64,000 bases of DNA from Symbiodinium kawagutii (taxonomy: Eukaryota; Sar; Dinophyceae; Suessiales; Symbiodiniaceae). Location of the stretch: contig VSDK01002218.1 in the NCBI GenBank assembly GCA_009767595.1, positions 196,400-260,399 of the forward strand, written 5' to 3'. Both the position numbers and the translations under genes were made by a program. The notes below the pieces were generated by a model. The model was not told where the DNA came from. It ran no database searches and saw only the letters and a list, made by a program, of their open reading frames with translations. Positions 24,334 to 34,890 of this stretch are shown piece after piece. Position 1 is the stretch's first letter. Every line of letters begins with the position of its first letter.

Positions 24334-24436
24334 GGTGGCTTATAGATCCCTTGCTAAAAATATATTTTTAGTGGTTATTAATGGTAAATCAATCATATCC
24401 CAAAAACACTAAAAACCTAAGTTAGTGGGTATAAGC
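24334..24436. mobile_element. TIR element family D
   Basis: About 100 bp with ends GGTGGCTTATAGATCCC and GGGTATAAGCCATCC as inverted repeats, and internal TTTTTAGTGGTTA against ACTAAAAACC. No coding capacity; MITE-like. Confidence 0.55.
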
Positions 24437-24486
24437 CATCCAGCAATGACATAGACCCTGAATTCCTCTGTGAACGTGTTCATTCT

Positions 24487-24640
24487 TCAACTGCAGAATT
24501 CGTGATTCATGTTTGCAACCTTCCACCCATACACATACCGACTCATCCCAATGGGACCAGCAACGGTCTTCACCTGAAGAGCAACCTCCTTAAAGCCGCG
24601 TCGGATGTAGCGCAAATCTCTGCCTGCAGGTCGCTCACAA
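24487..24640 (-). CDS. exon resembling a methyltransferase C-terminus
   Basis: After a GACCTGCAG acceptor the minus frame reads RDLRYIRRGFKEVALQVKTV and then AGPIGMSRYVYGWKVA before a stop at 24487. The GF-EV ... VYGW-V pattern resembles the last strand of METTL7/UbiE-type methyltransferases. It sits downstream of the SET gene and upstream of the exon holding the VVAVEPN motif, so it cannot be the tail of that same copy. It may be the end of a second methyltransferase. Confidence 0.35.
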
Positions 24641-25020
24641 CAGAAAGTCATTTTGAAACATCTTGAGGTCTTCACAAGTAATTCCCTGCATAACGCATGC
24701 TGCAAATGATGTCGTGGTCTAGGCATGTGGATGATTGTAAACAACACCTGGCTCAAAATCCAACGTATGAGTTTCAAAAAATGAAGCAATGAGCAACCAG
24801 AAAATACATGACAGCTGCCAGCGTAATAAATTCACATTACCGGAGCACAGCCAGAAAAGGCTGAGCATTTTTCATCTTGCATGGAACTTAAGTGCTCTTG
24901 GCATAACGTCGCACAACTGGCACGCCACGGCCGCTCAGTTGGCACTTCAAACAGTTACTTCCGCAAGGCAGCTGATTGTAGCGACGCAGGCTTTGATGCG
25001 ACCGACAGCAATCAGATAAA

Positions 25021-25989
25021 TCAGTTTAAGACTTGCGGGCGCCCAGCTTCTGTGGCTTGGGAAGGGCGACACTTCACTAAGGGCTCGATTTCCTCCTCCT
25101 GTCGTTCGGCCTCATCTGGATAGAAATGCCGCAGAATGCCGTACTCGAGTTGCAGGAAATGCTTCTGCGTTTCCAAATCTTCTTGGGTGGACAAGGCAGC
25201 AAGGTGATAGAGCTGCAACCTTGGCTCTGAATCTGATCAAGGTGCGGAAGCACCGTACATAAAACCCATTCCTGCCAACATCTCTCAACATTTATCAACC
25301 AAATAGTAGCTATAGAGTATATTAGTATGCAACTGGCTGGTTATATATTCCATTGATCAACATACATTTTGGCAAATGATCACAGCTTTATACTTTACCA
25401 TTCCGGAAGCTCGTGAAATCCCAGCCACCTGCTACACATTGGGTGCATGAAATGGATCATTGGGGAACCTTCCTTTCGGAAACGCCCTGCCAGACTTCAC
25501 AGTTGGCGCCTGTTTATCACATACCAGCTATGACATGCCATGACCATGACCAATTTTTCCGCTTCTGGCTCTGACACGGCCAAAAAAACGAGAAATACGT
25601 TAAACCACAGGTGGACAAATCAGGAGTTCTGCAAAAGAGAATAGCCACAAAATCAAATCATCAAATCAATCACCAGCCAAACCGATAACTCATAATAATA
25701 CCAATCAAACATCACAAGACATAACAATATATATGCAGCAAGGCTGGGTCCTGACCCTTCCCACCAACTGCTTGGCAACAATGCTGGATGCTCCTTGGAC
25801 CTGCTCACGGAGCAAATGCTCTCGATCAAAACCTCCAGGATCCGAAGGAAGGCTGGAAGCTCCTCGGGGGAATCGGGAAGACCTTGCTCCACATCTTCCC
25901 ACAAGGCCTGCACCACCAAATGATGACGATGACTCAAGAGGTTCTCCTCATCCGCCTGCCAAGTTGCCAAGCAGAAGAACAAAAGCTCC

Positions 25990-26020
<31 letters not shown>

Positions 26021-26021
26021 T

Positions 26022-26106
<85 letters not shown>

Positions 26107-27646
26107 CGTCATATACTATCTTCAACAACAAGCTTTCACACAAGTTTCACAACTGTACTCCGAAGATATTGTCAAAAGAACATGCAACATTAACAATCAG
26201 AATTCACCCGAGTTCTACCCACGTGATTTCACATATATGTGTATGTGGTCACCTCTCATGCCACCACAAGAACCACATGCCACTTTCCCAGCCTCTGCTT
26301 CCTCCATCTTTCGGAAGGTGTCGGATGCTGGGCTGCCGGGTTCTGGTTGCAACTCCAGCTCTTTCCTGAAGCATTTGGCCGCATAGCTGGCCTCCGCCAC
26401 TGCACCACAGGAGAGGCACTGAAGCTCAGTGGATCCTGGAGCGCGAGGGCAAAGATCTGGCTCACCACAAGCAGGGCAGTTGAAACCTCGAGGGCCGAGT
26501 GTGGGCAATGCGCCATGTACTGTCATGTGCTGTCATGTTGATCTCTGTCAGTTGAAACCTCGAGGGCTCGGCACGGCTTTTCTAGGCGTTTCTACCGGCA
26601 ATGAATGGGCAGTAACAAAAGCAACAAGCATCGCTGAGCTGCCAAGGAACTGCGCTCAACTTCTGGAAGTTCCACGCACCTGGGGCAGCTACAAGCAAAG
26701 CCCCATTTCTGAAATGCTTGTGCTCTGGCGGACACGGCACAATAGCCCTGTGGGATGTTCAAGTAGTCGATGGTCAGAGGCTCACCCTCAGCAATGTCTC
26801 GAAGTGCTCGATATGTCTGACCTGCATCGGTGGTGTTCCACGTGCCCAAGAAGCAGTTCGGCAAGCACGAGTGTGCGAACATGCTGCCGGCGAACAGCAA
26901 GTGAATACCTGGTTGGAGCTTCAATCACAGACACAGTCAGAGAAGAGAAAAAAACGTAACGCAGCCGCAGTCTTACTTCCAAATCTCAAGAAACAAACAA
27001 GCAACAACAAACAATGTGAATCGGTGGCAGTACCTCTTGTGGCAAGGTCAAAAGTTCACCCAAACGCCACCCAAACACCGTGCTTTCCGTGCCCAAATCG
27101 GTTTCCACTCAAAATCTGGAGGATGTAGCCCAATTCCTCCTGGGAGGTGGTCTCTCTCAACTCAGGCTTCAAGGCTCCCCAAAGATCGTCAATGCACTCG
27201 CGGTGGTCAGTGGTTGACTGCACTGGACTTTGGAACAGCGCGGAGGTCTTCTGAAGCTTCAACAAAGCTTCCGGGGCTCCACTGGCCACTTGCTGCTTGC
27301 AAAGTAGAATGGCTGCCACGCAGTCCATGAGCGGGCTTCGAGGATGCAAGCAATCTTCCTGAAAATCTTCTGGTGGTGACTCACCCTGTTGACCATCCTT
27401 TCCATGAAGTTTGGCCAGAAAAGCTTCTGAGTAGACCTGCTGGCTGTGCTTGGCTTGAACATTTCCTTCAAAAAAAGGCTTCTCTGTCAAAACCACATCT
27501 CCGGCTCGCACGGCACATCGGGCCACCAACGAGCAACCCTTGGATCCACCATTGGTCAACCTCAACTTGGAAGATGTCTGCTCAACTTGTTGGCAAATCT
27601 CATGGAAGCTAAACTCTTTGTCCTTTGGCACAAACTTCTCCGCCAT
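25021..27646 (-). CDS. SET-domain (SMYD-like) lysine methyltransferase
   Basis: Five exons: 27646-~27080, 26908-~26640, 26486-~26288, 25955-~25753 and 25219-25021 (stop). Exon 1 starts at the ATG 27646 after a GGCAG acceptor and holds the N-SET strands (GCSLVARCAVRAGDVVLTEK). Exon 2 has the cofactor and catalytic core: MFAHSCLPNCFLGTW (NHSC-PN motif with Asn replaced by Ala), the GEPLTIDYLN tyrosine strand, and post-SET cysteines FACSCPRC. Exon 3 adds a zinc-ribbon-like FNCPACGEPDLC ... LQCLSCG. Exons 4 and 5 are helical (LPAFLRILEVLIESICS; FLQLEYGILRHFYPDEAERQ), as in the SMYD C-terminal TPR-like domain. No MYND finger was seen in exon 1. Expected activity: SAM-dependent protein lysine methylation. 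The preceding open frame stops only about 30 bp upstream. Confidence 0.85.
25991..26105. repeat. (CAT)n microsatellite
   Basis: About 38 CAT/ATC units with one interruption, in the SET-gene intron before the ADEENLLSHR exon. It produces poly-His/poly-Ile/poly-Met frames that are not genes. Confidence 0.95.
26478..26568. repeat. 20-bp direct repeat at a splice acceptor
   Basis: CAGTTGAAACCTCGAGGGC occurs at about 26478 and again at about 26548, roughly 70 bp apart. The first copy spans the acceptor of SET-gene exon 3 (CTCGAG|GTTTCAACTG on the minus strand); the second lies in the intron. Confidence 0.8.
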
Positions 27647-27677
27647 CTGCCGCTAAAATCTCAAGGGAGGAGGAACG

Positions 27678-28931
27678 TTAGGAGGGCACCTCAAGCTCAC
27701 GCGGAACAATGGCTTGCGCGGCAGGAGCCAACCTGTGAGCCAGTGGCAATTGCCATGAAATCATGCCTTTCAGGTGAGAAGTCACAATGAAAACGGCGTC
27801 CGAAACAGTTAGGGAAAATGTCTGCACATGCATGCGCCTTTCCACCCTCAAACAATTGCAAGAACATATGCCTGTCTGTCCAATTCTGTATATGAATGGG
27901 TTGATCTTACCTTCCCACAGGTTGCATGTCTGGAATTCTTGTGATAGATGTTGATTTCTTAAAATAGGAGAACTGGTTGGTTTCTTCTCAATGGCTGTCA
28001 ATTTAAAAGTGATTTGGGGGGTCCCCTATGGCTTGAGAAACCACCAGATATCATTGCAGTGCACATGGCCACATGCTCGCTGCGAAACTAAGATCGAAGT
28101 TTCCACGCCTGCACCGGCTCCAATGTCCAGAATCCTCAAGGAACTTTGCCTCGACATCCAAGGTCAACGGCTATCATGTGCTGGAGCAGTATGCGGGCTG
28201 AATTTGCTTGCAAACGACTTCGGCCAATGATAAATTGGGAAAACCAATATAAACCAATCCTATCCCCAAAGTAACGAGCTATACAATACATCACATAACG
28301 AACACTGTGAAAATACTGTGTTCTGATGCAGAATGGGTCAGAGTGATCAAATAACACAGTATGCAAAACATTGACTCCGCATCATGAGGTCAGCCATTAA
28401 TCGGTCCATGAGCAGCTCTTGTTCGCTCAAAACATCTCGAACAATCCCCTGACTCTCACAATGGAGGATAAAATCCTTAACAGCCGGGTATGGCACGGTG
28501 GCCGCTCGCCAAACTCTCTGCAACTGCTCGGGCCCGCCTTGCATCCTTACTTGCCTCGTAGGCATCACCTTGTGCAGGCAAACGGCACGATGCTCGGTTG
28601 ATCTGGGTTGCTTACTAGGATTGTGGAAACACTTGTCTTCTGGTCTAGGATCCTCTTCAGGACCTAAATGCTGCAAGTCCCTTGTCACAAGAAAAAACTC
28701 ACGACCAAACCCTGAAAACACATATTCACAACAAGCCCAGTTGCGATATGCTTGCAAAATCTCGGGTTGGATGTCATCGCCTGTGCCAAAGCATTGGATT
28801 GCAAACTGTTCTGTGCAAACTGGTCTGAGAACCAGCTGCAGTTGCAAAAGATCAGCCCAGGACGGCCTTTGATGCTCCATGCTTCCTGAGAATCCGAAAC
28901 AAGCAGGATGAATGCTACGGATATCCTGCAC
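27678..28931 (-). CDS. multi-exon gene, possibly methyltransferase or radical-SAM-like
   Basis: A long minus frame (28931-28347) includes LLQLQLVLRPVCTEQF, ILQAYRNWACCEYVFSGFG and, near its end, AATVPYPAVKDFILHCESQG plus LSEQELLMDRLMADLMM. The last block loosely resembles the C-terminus of HemW/HemN-like proteins. A separate exon at about 28160-28080 reads SLRILDIGAGAGVETSIL, a textbook SAM-binding motif I. The frame ending in LAHRLAPAAQAIVPRELEVP stops at 27678. I cannot prove that these three parts belong to one gene. The motif I exon could instead pair with the methyltransferase exons at 24.3 and 22.5 kb. Confidence 0.4.
27973..28047. mobile_element. TIR element family B, copy B1
   Basis: About 75 bp with ends CTGGTTGGTTTCTTCTCAA and TTGAGAAACCACCAG. 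It contains the core TGATTTGGGGGGTCCCC that is shared with B3 and B4. It starts within a few tens of bases of the exon carrying LDIGAGAG, so it is probably intronic. Confidence 0.7.
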
Positions 28932-29072
28932 CAGTGATACACAAAGCCTCTAGATGCAGCGGGGATCTGCTGGTGGAAAGAAGGATTGCCAGCAACAAAC
29001 GCAAACAAGGCTTGGCTTCAACTCAAACAAGTTTCTCCCTCAACACTTTGAGCGAAGGCCCACATGTTAACA

Positions 29073-29092
29073 TCTCTCTCTCTCTCTCTCTC
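29073..29092. repeat. (TC)n microsatellite
   Basis: Ten TC units between the 28.9 kb gene and family A copy A3. The surrounding 29.0-29.4 kb shows no convincing exon. Confidence 0.9.
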
Positions 29093-29423
29093 GCTGGTAA
29101 CATCTATTCAATAGTCTATTCAAGCAAATTCCCCTGCTTCTGGCACTGGTTTCACAATTTTTGATCGACACAAGCATTGTGGGCTGAAATGACCATCCGA
29201 AAAAGGGCAGCCTTGCAGAAACCAAGTTCATTCAGGGGCGCGCCAAAACAAGAGCCGTAGAATTTACAATCCCTTGAAATCCCTTTATCAATGCGGCTTT
29301 CCATGTCCACAATTCCACATATCCATACACATTGGTCAAAGTTGAGCGTTGACCAAGAAAAACCGGGAAATTTGTGCAACTTTTGAATAAGTGCGAGCCA
29401 CAAACAAATCTGGCACTAATGTT

Positions 29424-29541
29424 ACTGGTTGGTGCTCTCAACCCCTATGAAATATATTACAGTAACAGTAACGTAGGTATATATTTGCCAACCAACATCA
29501 ACCAACCATGTGTTAATCAAGCGTCAATCAAACCACCAACC
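29424..29541. mobile_element. TIR element family A, copy A3
   Basis: Ends ACTGGTTGGTGCTCTCAACC and CAATCAAACCACCAACCCG, with CAACCAACCATGTGTTAAT inside as in A2. An internal AACAGTAACGTAGG segment differs from the other copies. Confidence 0.6.
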
Positions 29542-29834
29542 CGCAATGATACTTTAGGGATCTTTGGGGATGTGGAGGGGCAACCAGGTTCCTTCGCCAA
29601 GTGTCCACGGTCATCATGGTCGGCGATGGCAGCTGCTGCGGCCATCACGAGGTTATCAAATTTGATGCATTGGGACAAGCAAAGGGTTGGGTTGATAAGT
29701 CACAGCAATGAGGATTATGAAGCTACAAATGGATTTCAAAAGAAAACGGTCTTTCCGGGACTTGACCTGGATTTGCTGCGTATACTCATTTGTCACAATC
29801 TTTCCATGGTTTCCGTTGTTCCAAGGTGCCTGGA

Positions 29835-30042
29835 GTGGACAGCCACATACTGCATGGATCATGTCATCCAACTGGGAAGCATTGCAAACGACACCAATGG
29901 CAGCACACAGCTGAAGCAAACAATATATGTTGACGTCAAGTGCCTGTGCACGAACTCGAGCCATTTGCCTGCACAATCACTATGCCCATCTATGCCCTAC
30001 CTTCTGAGAAGCATACTTCCTCAACTTCCGATTCTTTCTGAA
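29835..30042 (-). CDS. candidate small exons downstream of the proline-rich gene
   Basis: An exon at about 30042-30004 reads KNRKLRKYASQK between a CTTCAG acceptor and a GTAGGG donor. A second at about 29915-29835 reads LCAAIGVVCNASQLDDMIHA after a GCTTCAG acceptor. Both continue in the direction of the 31.5 kb gene and may be its 3' exons. Confidence 0.4.
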
Positions 30043-30187
30043 GCACTGGAGGGGAACAAACATGGAAAAAGAACAGCGATAGAAGCGACCCACTGCGGCC
30101 ATCCTTTTCTTTGCCAGATCGTGTTACCGTGTTGATCCAGAAATGCAGCAATGCACCAAGGCTCACAGCCACGACCAAGTTCCAACT

Positions 30188-31547
30188 CTAAAACTGCGTT
30201 GCTTTCCCATCGAGTGCCCTCAGAATCCTGGTGGTGCCAGTGGTCTCACAGGTGTTATGGGTGGTGCTGGCAGGGGGGGTNNNNNNNNNNNNNNNNNNNN
30301 NNNNNNNNNNNNNNNNNNNNNNNNNNNNNNTGGTGGGGGCAGCGGGTGATGCTGCCGGCGGTGCTGGAAGCGGCCTGAACGCTGGAGGCGGTGGCAGTGG
30401 TGGAGCCGGAACTTTGGGCCCGAGCCAAAACGCCACGTTTTGGGCTTTGCTTCCTACCACAAGCGGTGCAGCCTGGTCTGGTGCAGGGTGCGACGGCATC
30501 TGTTTCACCTTTCTCGGTGCCTTCTTGTGCTGTCCAAGGGGAGGATCATTGTAGTGTGCTAGCAACAAGGGTTTCTCCCCTTCTTTTGTTGTTGCCTCCT
30601 TGCGTTGCCTCCGTTTCTCTTGAGAAGTTGACACTGCCAACATCGCAACTGCAAAGCTCCGTGAACACCACTGCTCAGAAACACTGCGCAGTTCTTGCCG
30701 GGCAACCCAAGACTCCAAAAGCCGCATTTGGTGACAAGTGATGTCAAGAATGGGAACACCGACTGCCAAAGAACGTTGGAACTCAGCTGGTTTGGTTGGT
30801 ATGTGCCACCTAGACATCTCTTCCAAACGGCCGAGTGCTGCCTGGTGCTGGGCCCCTCTGAGCCTGCACAGCTTTCCACCCAAATCCTCTCCTCCAAACA
30901 AGCACCACCCGGCCCTCAACGACCCCACATCTTGCAGCAAGGAGCAACGGGTATCCCACTGCATGGGATCCGACAATTCTGCCAGCTCTGCAGCTGAAAC
31001 TGTCCATGCCACTGCCACGACTTCATCCAACTCAGCAGTTTTTTCCGTTGCAAAGAGCTGCGCCTCCAACTCACTGAAACGCCGCGCCACGTCACGTTGG
31101 AGCTTCAGGGCCGTTGAGCCTAGGGCTTTCGTGTGGCGCCGACGCCAAAGCTCAGTGGATTCATCCTGCTCAGCTGCCAGCACCTGGTCCACTGCTGCAC
31201 AAAAGTCACCCAAGACACCATAGGGCCATGGGGCTAAACGCTGCACCGAGTTGGTCATGAGACATTCAAAGGCTGAAGCCAAATGGAAGATTGACGAACT
31301 TTATAGGAGCCCTTGGCAAACTACATGTCACCGTTGTGTATATGTGAATATATATGGACATGCCATTTTTGTCCCCCCAGTGAACCACCCACAAACTACG
31401 AGCATTGGAGGTCGCTACCATCCGGGGAAATAGTGAGTCGTATAAATATCACTGAGAAAAAACAGCTGCCGCTTTCGAATCGTCCTCTCCGGCTGCGATG
31501 TAGGCAACCACAGGCCCTCCTGGGAAAAGCCTCCACCAGTCAGCCAT
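30188..31547 (-). CDS. proline-rich hypothetical protein
   Basis: Two exons are visible. Exon 1 starts at ATG 31547 with MADWWRLFPGGPVVAYIAAG and ends near EDDSKA at about 31470. Exon 2 begins after GGCTTCAG at about 31272 (FECLMTNSVQRLAPWPYGVL) and stays open for over 330 codons. It is helical (ALKLQRDVARRFSELEAQLF), then basic (EKRRQRKEATTKEGEKP), then Pro/Ala-rich (VPAPPLPPPPAFRPLPAPP). The 50-base gap interrupts the Pro/Ala tract, so frame continuity to the TAG at 30188 is not assured; the gap length may be nominal. No family is recognised. The disordered tail suggests a scaffold or RNA-associated protein, but that is a guess. Confidence 0.65.
30281..30330. other. assembly gap (N)
   Basis: Fifty unknown bases in the G/C-rich, Pro/Ala-coding part of the hypothetical gene. 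Confidence 1.
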
Positions 31548-31723
31548 TCTCGGCAGCACCCGCACCTACCACCTCTTTGTCTCAAGGCTGCAGCAAGGGA
31601 GTCCCTGCGAAAGGGCGTGCCAGCTCGCTGGTACTGTATCGCTTTCGGTGATCATTACGATGTTTCTTCATTGTCAGTGGCAAAATTATGAGTGTCAAAA
31701 TCAATGTTGATCATGATGAATCA

Positions 31724-31726
<3 letters not shown>

Positions 31727-31754
<28 letters not shown>

Positions 31755-31865
31755 CATCATCACCATCGTCACCATCGTCACCATCATCATCACCATCACC
31801 ATCACCATCATCATCACCATCACCATCACCATCACCATCACCATCACCATCACCATCACCATCAC

Positions 31866-31928
<63 letters not shown>

Positions 31929-31955
31929 CATCATCATCATCCTCGTCGTCGTAGT
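31727..31955. repeat. GAT then CAC/CAT microsatellite
   Basis: A short GAT run converts to CATCAC and then pure CAT over about 230 bp. It lies upstream of the 31547 gene start. Poly-His and poly-Met frames here are artefacts. Confidence 0.95.
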
Positions 31956-31997
31956 CGACATAAATTACTGGAGATCATTGAGATCATTGAGATCATA

Positions 31998-32440
31998 AGC
32001 CGCCCAGCCTTGACATGGATCTGGCTGTGCTGGCTGGTGAGGTCGCTCGTGAACTGGCGGGCGAATCTGGGTCAGGCCCCAGAGTGGGTTCCGTGGCGGC
32101 AACGCGCTGTGCTTGGTCCATGCTGCTGGACATTGCTCATGAGATACCGCCGTTGCAACATGTTGCAACTCAAAGTGTTGAAGAAGGCATCATGTTACAT
32201 TGTGAATTTTGAATGCTATCGGTTTGAATCTGCCTCTTATGTATACTTTTATGTTGTTCATTGGTTCTTGCTACTGTCTGACAGGTATTTTGGCTTCTGG
32301 TGCCGCTGGTTTTCGTTGAAGACCGACTGGTCCAAGTTGGACTCGTCACCTGTCCACGGTGGCAGAGGTGGAGATGCTCCTTGGGAAGCTGCTCAAGCCT
32401 TGCTGCGCCTGGCCAAGCACCGCTTGAGTAACAACAGGGG
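31998..32440. CDS. coding-like segment, strand uncertain
   Basis: On plus, 32021-32200 reads MDLAVLAGEVARELAGESGS and so on, and 32330-32430 reads GGDAPWEAAQALLRLAKHRL. On minus, the same DNA gives AMSSSMDQAQRVAATEPTLG continuing to a stop at about 31999, preceded by TQAVLGQAQQGLSSFPRSIS with a GTGACG donor at about 32356. Both readings look protein-like. The minus reading fits the array, while the plus reading is more globular. Confidence 0.4.
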
Positions 32441-32447
32441 GGGGGCC

Positions 32448-32502
32448 ATGGGGGAGGCCGTGGGAGGCCATGGGAGGCCATGGGAGGCCATGGGAGGCCA
32501 AA
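32448..32502. repeat. 10-bp tandem repeat (TGGGAGGCCA)
   Basis: Four to five near-identical copies of TGGGAGGCCA after a G run. Confidence 0.85.
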
Positions 32503-32762
32503 GATTGCCCGAGTTTGCCATACAAAGTTTTTTTTCACCAGCTATGTTTCGTGGCCATGTGCCTGGCTCTGTTCCATTGCCGTGGCCACTTCTTGGTGGA
32601 TCTTGTTGGGTTCATGGGTTGCCCGGGTAATGGCAACCATGTCAATGGCAACCATGTCATACCATGGTTGCGGGTCCCTGCAGCATGGGGCCCCGCCTTC
32701 ATTCCAGTGCTCCAGGTCCACCTGGCCAAGCTCCAAGCTGCTGCATGCTGCTTCAAATTTAT

Positions 32763-32877
32763 ATTATACCCTACCCTTCCAGTTACCGAGCTATAGTGGG
32801 CAACCAACCCTAAAAAGCAATGGTAGAAACCAGCTGGTTACCTACTATAGAGGTAACTAGAAGGGTAGGGATATATA
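32763..32877. mobile_element. TIR element family C
   Basis: About 115 bp with 23-bp terminal inverted repeats: TATACCCTACCCTTCCAGTT against its near complement AACTAGAAGGGTAGGGATAT. The interior is short and non-coding; MITE-like. Confidence 0.7.
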
Positions 32878-33016
32878 TTTCAAATATTACATATTCTAAT
32901 TCTACGGCAAGACTCCATGGTTTGCCCGGATACACAAGACCTGCCCAGAAGTTAGTCTTGTCAACTGTGCAAAACCCTGCGCAGGCCCGTTGGTTTGAAA
33001 CTCTGAGAATCAAGAA

Positions 33017-33119
33017 GCCCTAAGCCCTAAACCCTAAAACGCAAAAACCCTAAACCCTAAAACCCTAAAACCCCAAACCCTAAAACCTAAACCCCAAACC
33101 CTAAAACCCTAAACCCTAA
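33017..33119. repeat. interstitial telomeric repeat (CCCTAAA)n
   Basis: About 14 units of CCCTAAA and variants (CCCTAAAA, CCCCAAA, CCTAAA). This is the complement of the plant-type TTTAGGG telomere repeat, which dinoflagellates also use. It is flanked by ordinary sequence on both sides. Confidence 0.9.
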
Positions 33120-33327
33120 ATCACTGCGTATAGCCAGTGTTTCTCACTGATTCTTCGAGCAATGTTCAATTGATAGGAACAGCCGTGGTGTGCCCTCCGG
33201 GCAAACCACGGCGTCTGCGCGTAATTCTAGGTGAAACCTGCCTGTTGGATTTCCAGGTGTGCTCCACTTGGTGGCATGGTTCAGCTATGCTGAGCTGCCT
33301 ATGGTTACCTCATCTTTTCATCATCTT

Positions 33328-34890
33328 TTAGAGGAACTGCCAGCCCATCACCCTGTGGGGCCTGCTGGAGGGCAAGGTGTCAGCAACGAAGGCCCCACCC
33401 TGCCCGGAAAAATTCCGCTGTTGCCGTTCCAAGAGCCGCGTGAAATGCTCGCTGCCTGAGGTGAACGAAGCTTCGCTGCTATGGGCGAGCCCATCATGAC
33501 CAGCTCTTGTACTGTGCTTACTGCTGTAATGGAATCATACCGAATAAGACATGTAAACATCACATTACTGCATAGTGCTAGTCTTGATGCCACTGAATCA
33601 ATGTTGATCCAATTCTAGTTGACAAACAGCACCAAACCGTACCAATCACACACCATGCAACAGCAACGGCAGAAAAATCGTTAGGCTCCCAGACCACAAG
33701 CACTGTGAGAAGGATTGAGCTCCTGGCAAGAGAAACGAATGGCCATGGCGCATGAAGGCAGCAGGGCTTTCAACACATGGGCTGGACAAATTGAGCGGAA
33801 CAAAAAGTAGATCGCACTGAACCTTCAAAAGCAAGAAGTGGCACAAACCCTCAGGTAGAAATAAAACGGAAATCTGCTCATAACAATCAAGTACATGTAT
33901 TTGCCCACCATTAATCATCAAACAATCATTATTGGGTAAGCACCATGAGCCGTATAGATACCACACCCATGTGTCCCTCGGCCGTCTCCTGTAGCCATTC
34001 CGGCCGGAGCACGTAGTCCTCTTCCTGGCGCTCCCGACCCTGGCACCCTGTGAATGAGGTCACGGAGTCATCTCGGGGTCACCCCTTCTTCACCTCGCGG
34101 TAGACTAACATGGCATAACGTTGGCTGGCTGGAACATCCACCGTTTTGTTAGGAAAACCCCAGGAAATTATCTATTCATGTCCTTCATGTTTTCATGTCA
34201 AAAGTAATTGGTGTAACATGGTGTAACCATCTTCACAGATTTCACACCAGTTGTCGCAATGTCCAACATTTTTTCGCCTTTCAAAATCTGCCGATATCTG
34301 CACAATTGGCACGCGAACTGATAGCAATGACCGGCAATGACCCCTCGCCAAATGTGCACCAAAAACATCCAAAGTGACGTGAACACGACATGCCACGCCT
34401 TCTTCTGGTGTCTGAAGCGGAGTTGGTGCAAGTCCCTGGGAATACCACCCAGCTTTTCGCAAAAGAATGAGGATGATCAAACATGGTGACGAGTGTGACA
34501 TGGCAACCCACAATGTCATTGGTATAATGACTATGATTATCCAACAATTGGTATAATGTCATTGGTATAATGACTATAATCCAGCAATTGGTGTAAGTCA
34601 TTCCAGTGTCTGAGCTGTGCATATCATGCTCTTAGATCTGAGGCGATCTGAGGAAGCACTGGGACCGCGACTCTGACACAGGTTCCAAGATAAACCTCAG
34701 GGACCCAGCAAGACACTTCAACGGTTCCACAAAATGGGCTGGCCAGAAGCACGCACCAGAGGAGGTAGGAGCTTTGGCCATACACGGGAGAAAACATGCG
34801 AACTTGACCCGCCAGCCGCCCCATCTGGGTTCGCCGCTTGGATGCAGAAATGATCCGACCAATCAGCTGTAGCCAACCAGACTGGCACAT
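33328..34890 (-). CDS. multi-exon hypothetical protein
   Basis: Candidate first exon from ATG 34890 (MCQSGWLQLIGRIISASKRR, then a hydrophobic YLLWCVLLASPF segment) to about 34640. A possible middle exon at 34.43-34.25 kb has two open frames. An exon at about 34045-33971 follows TTCACAG and reads QGRERQEEDYVLRPEWLQET before a GTGTGG donor. The last exon, about 33463-33328, reads SEHFTRLLERQQRNFSGQGG then AFVADTLPSSRPHRVMGWQF and stops at TAA 33328. The 34045 and 33463 exons are strong by composition and splice sites; linking them to the 34890 exon is inference. No family is recognised. Confidence 0.5.

Noticed and set aside
31701-31961. Long poly-Met/poly-His/poly-Ile frames over CAT repeats (also 25.9, 20.7 and 47.6 kb)
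   Set aside because: Any reading of a trinucleotide repeat is open; no splice or start context, and they lie in introns or intergenic DNA.
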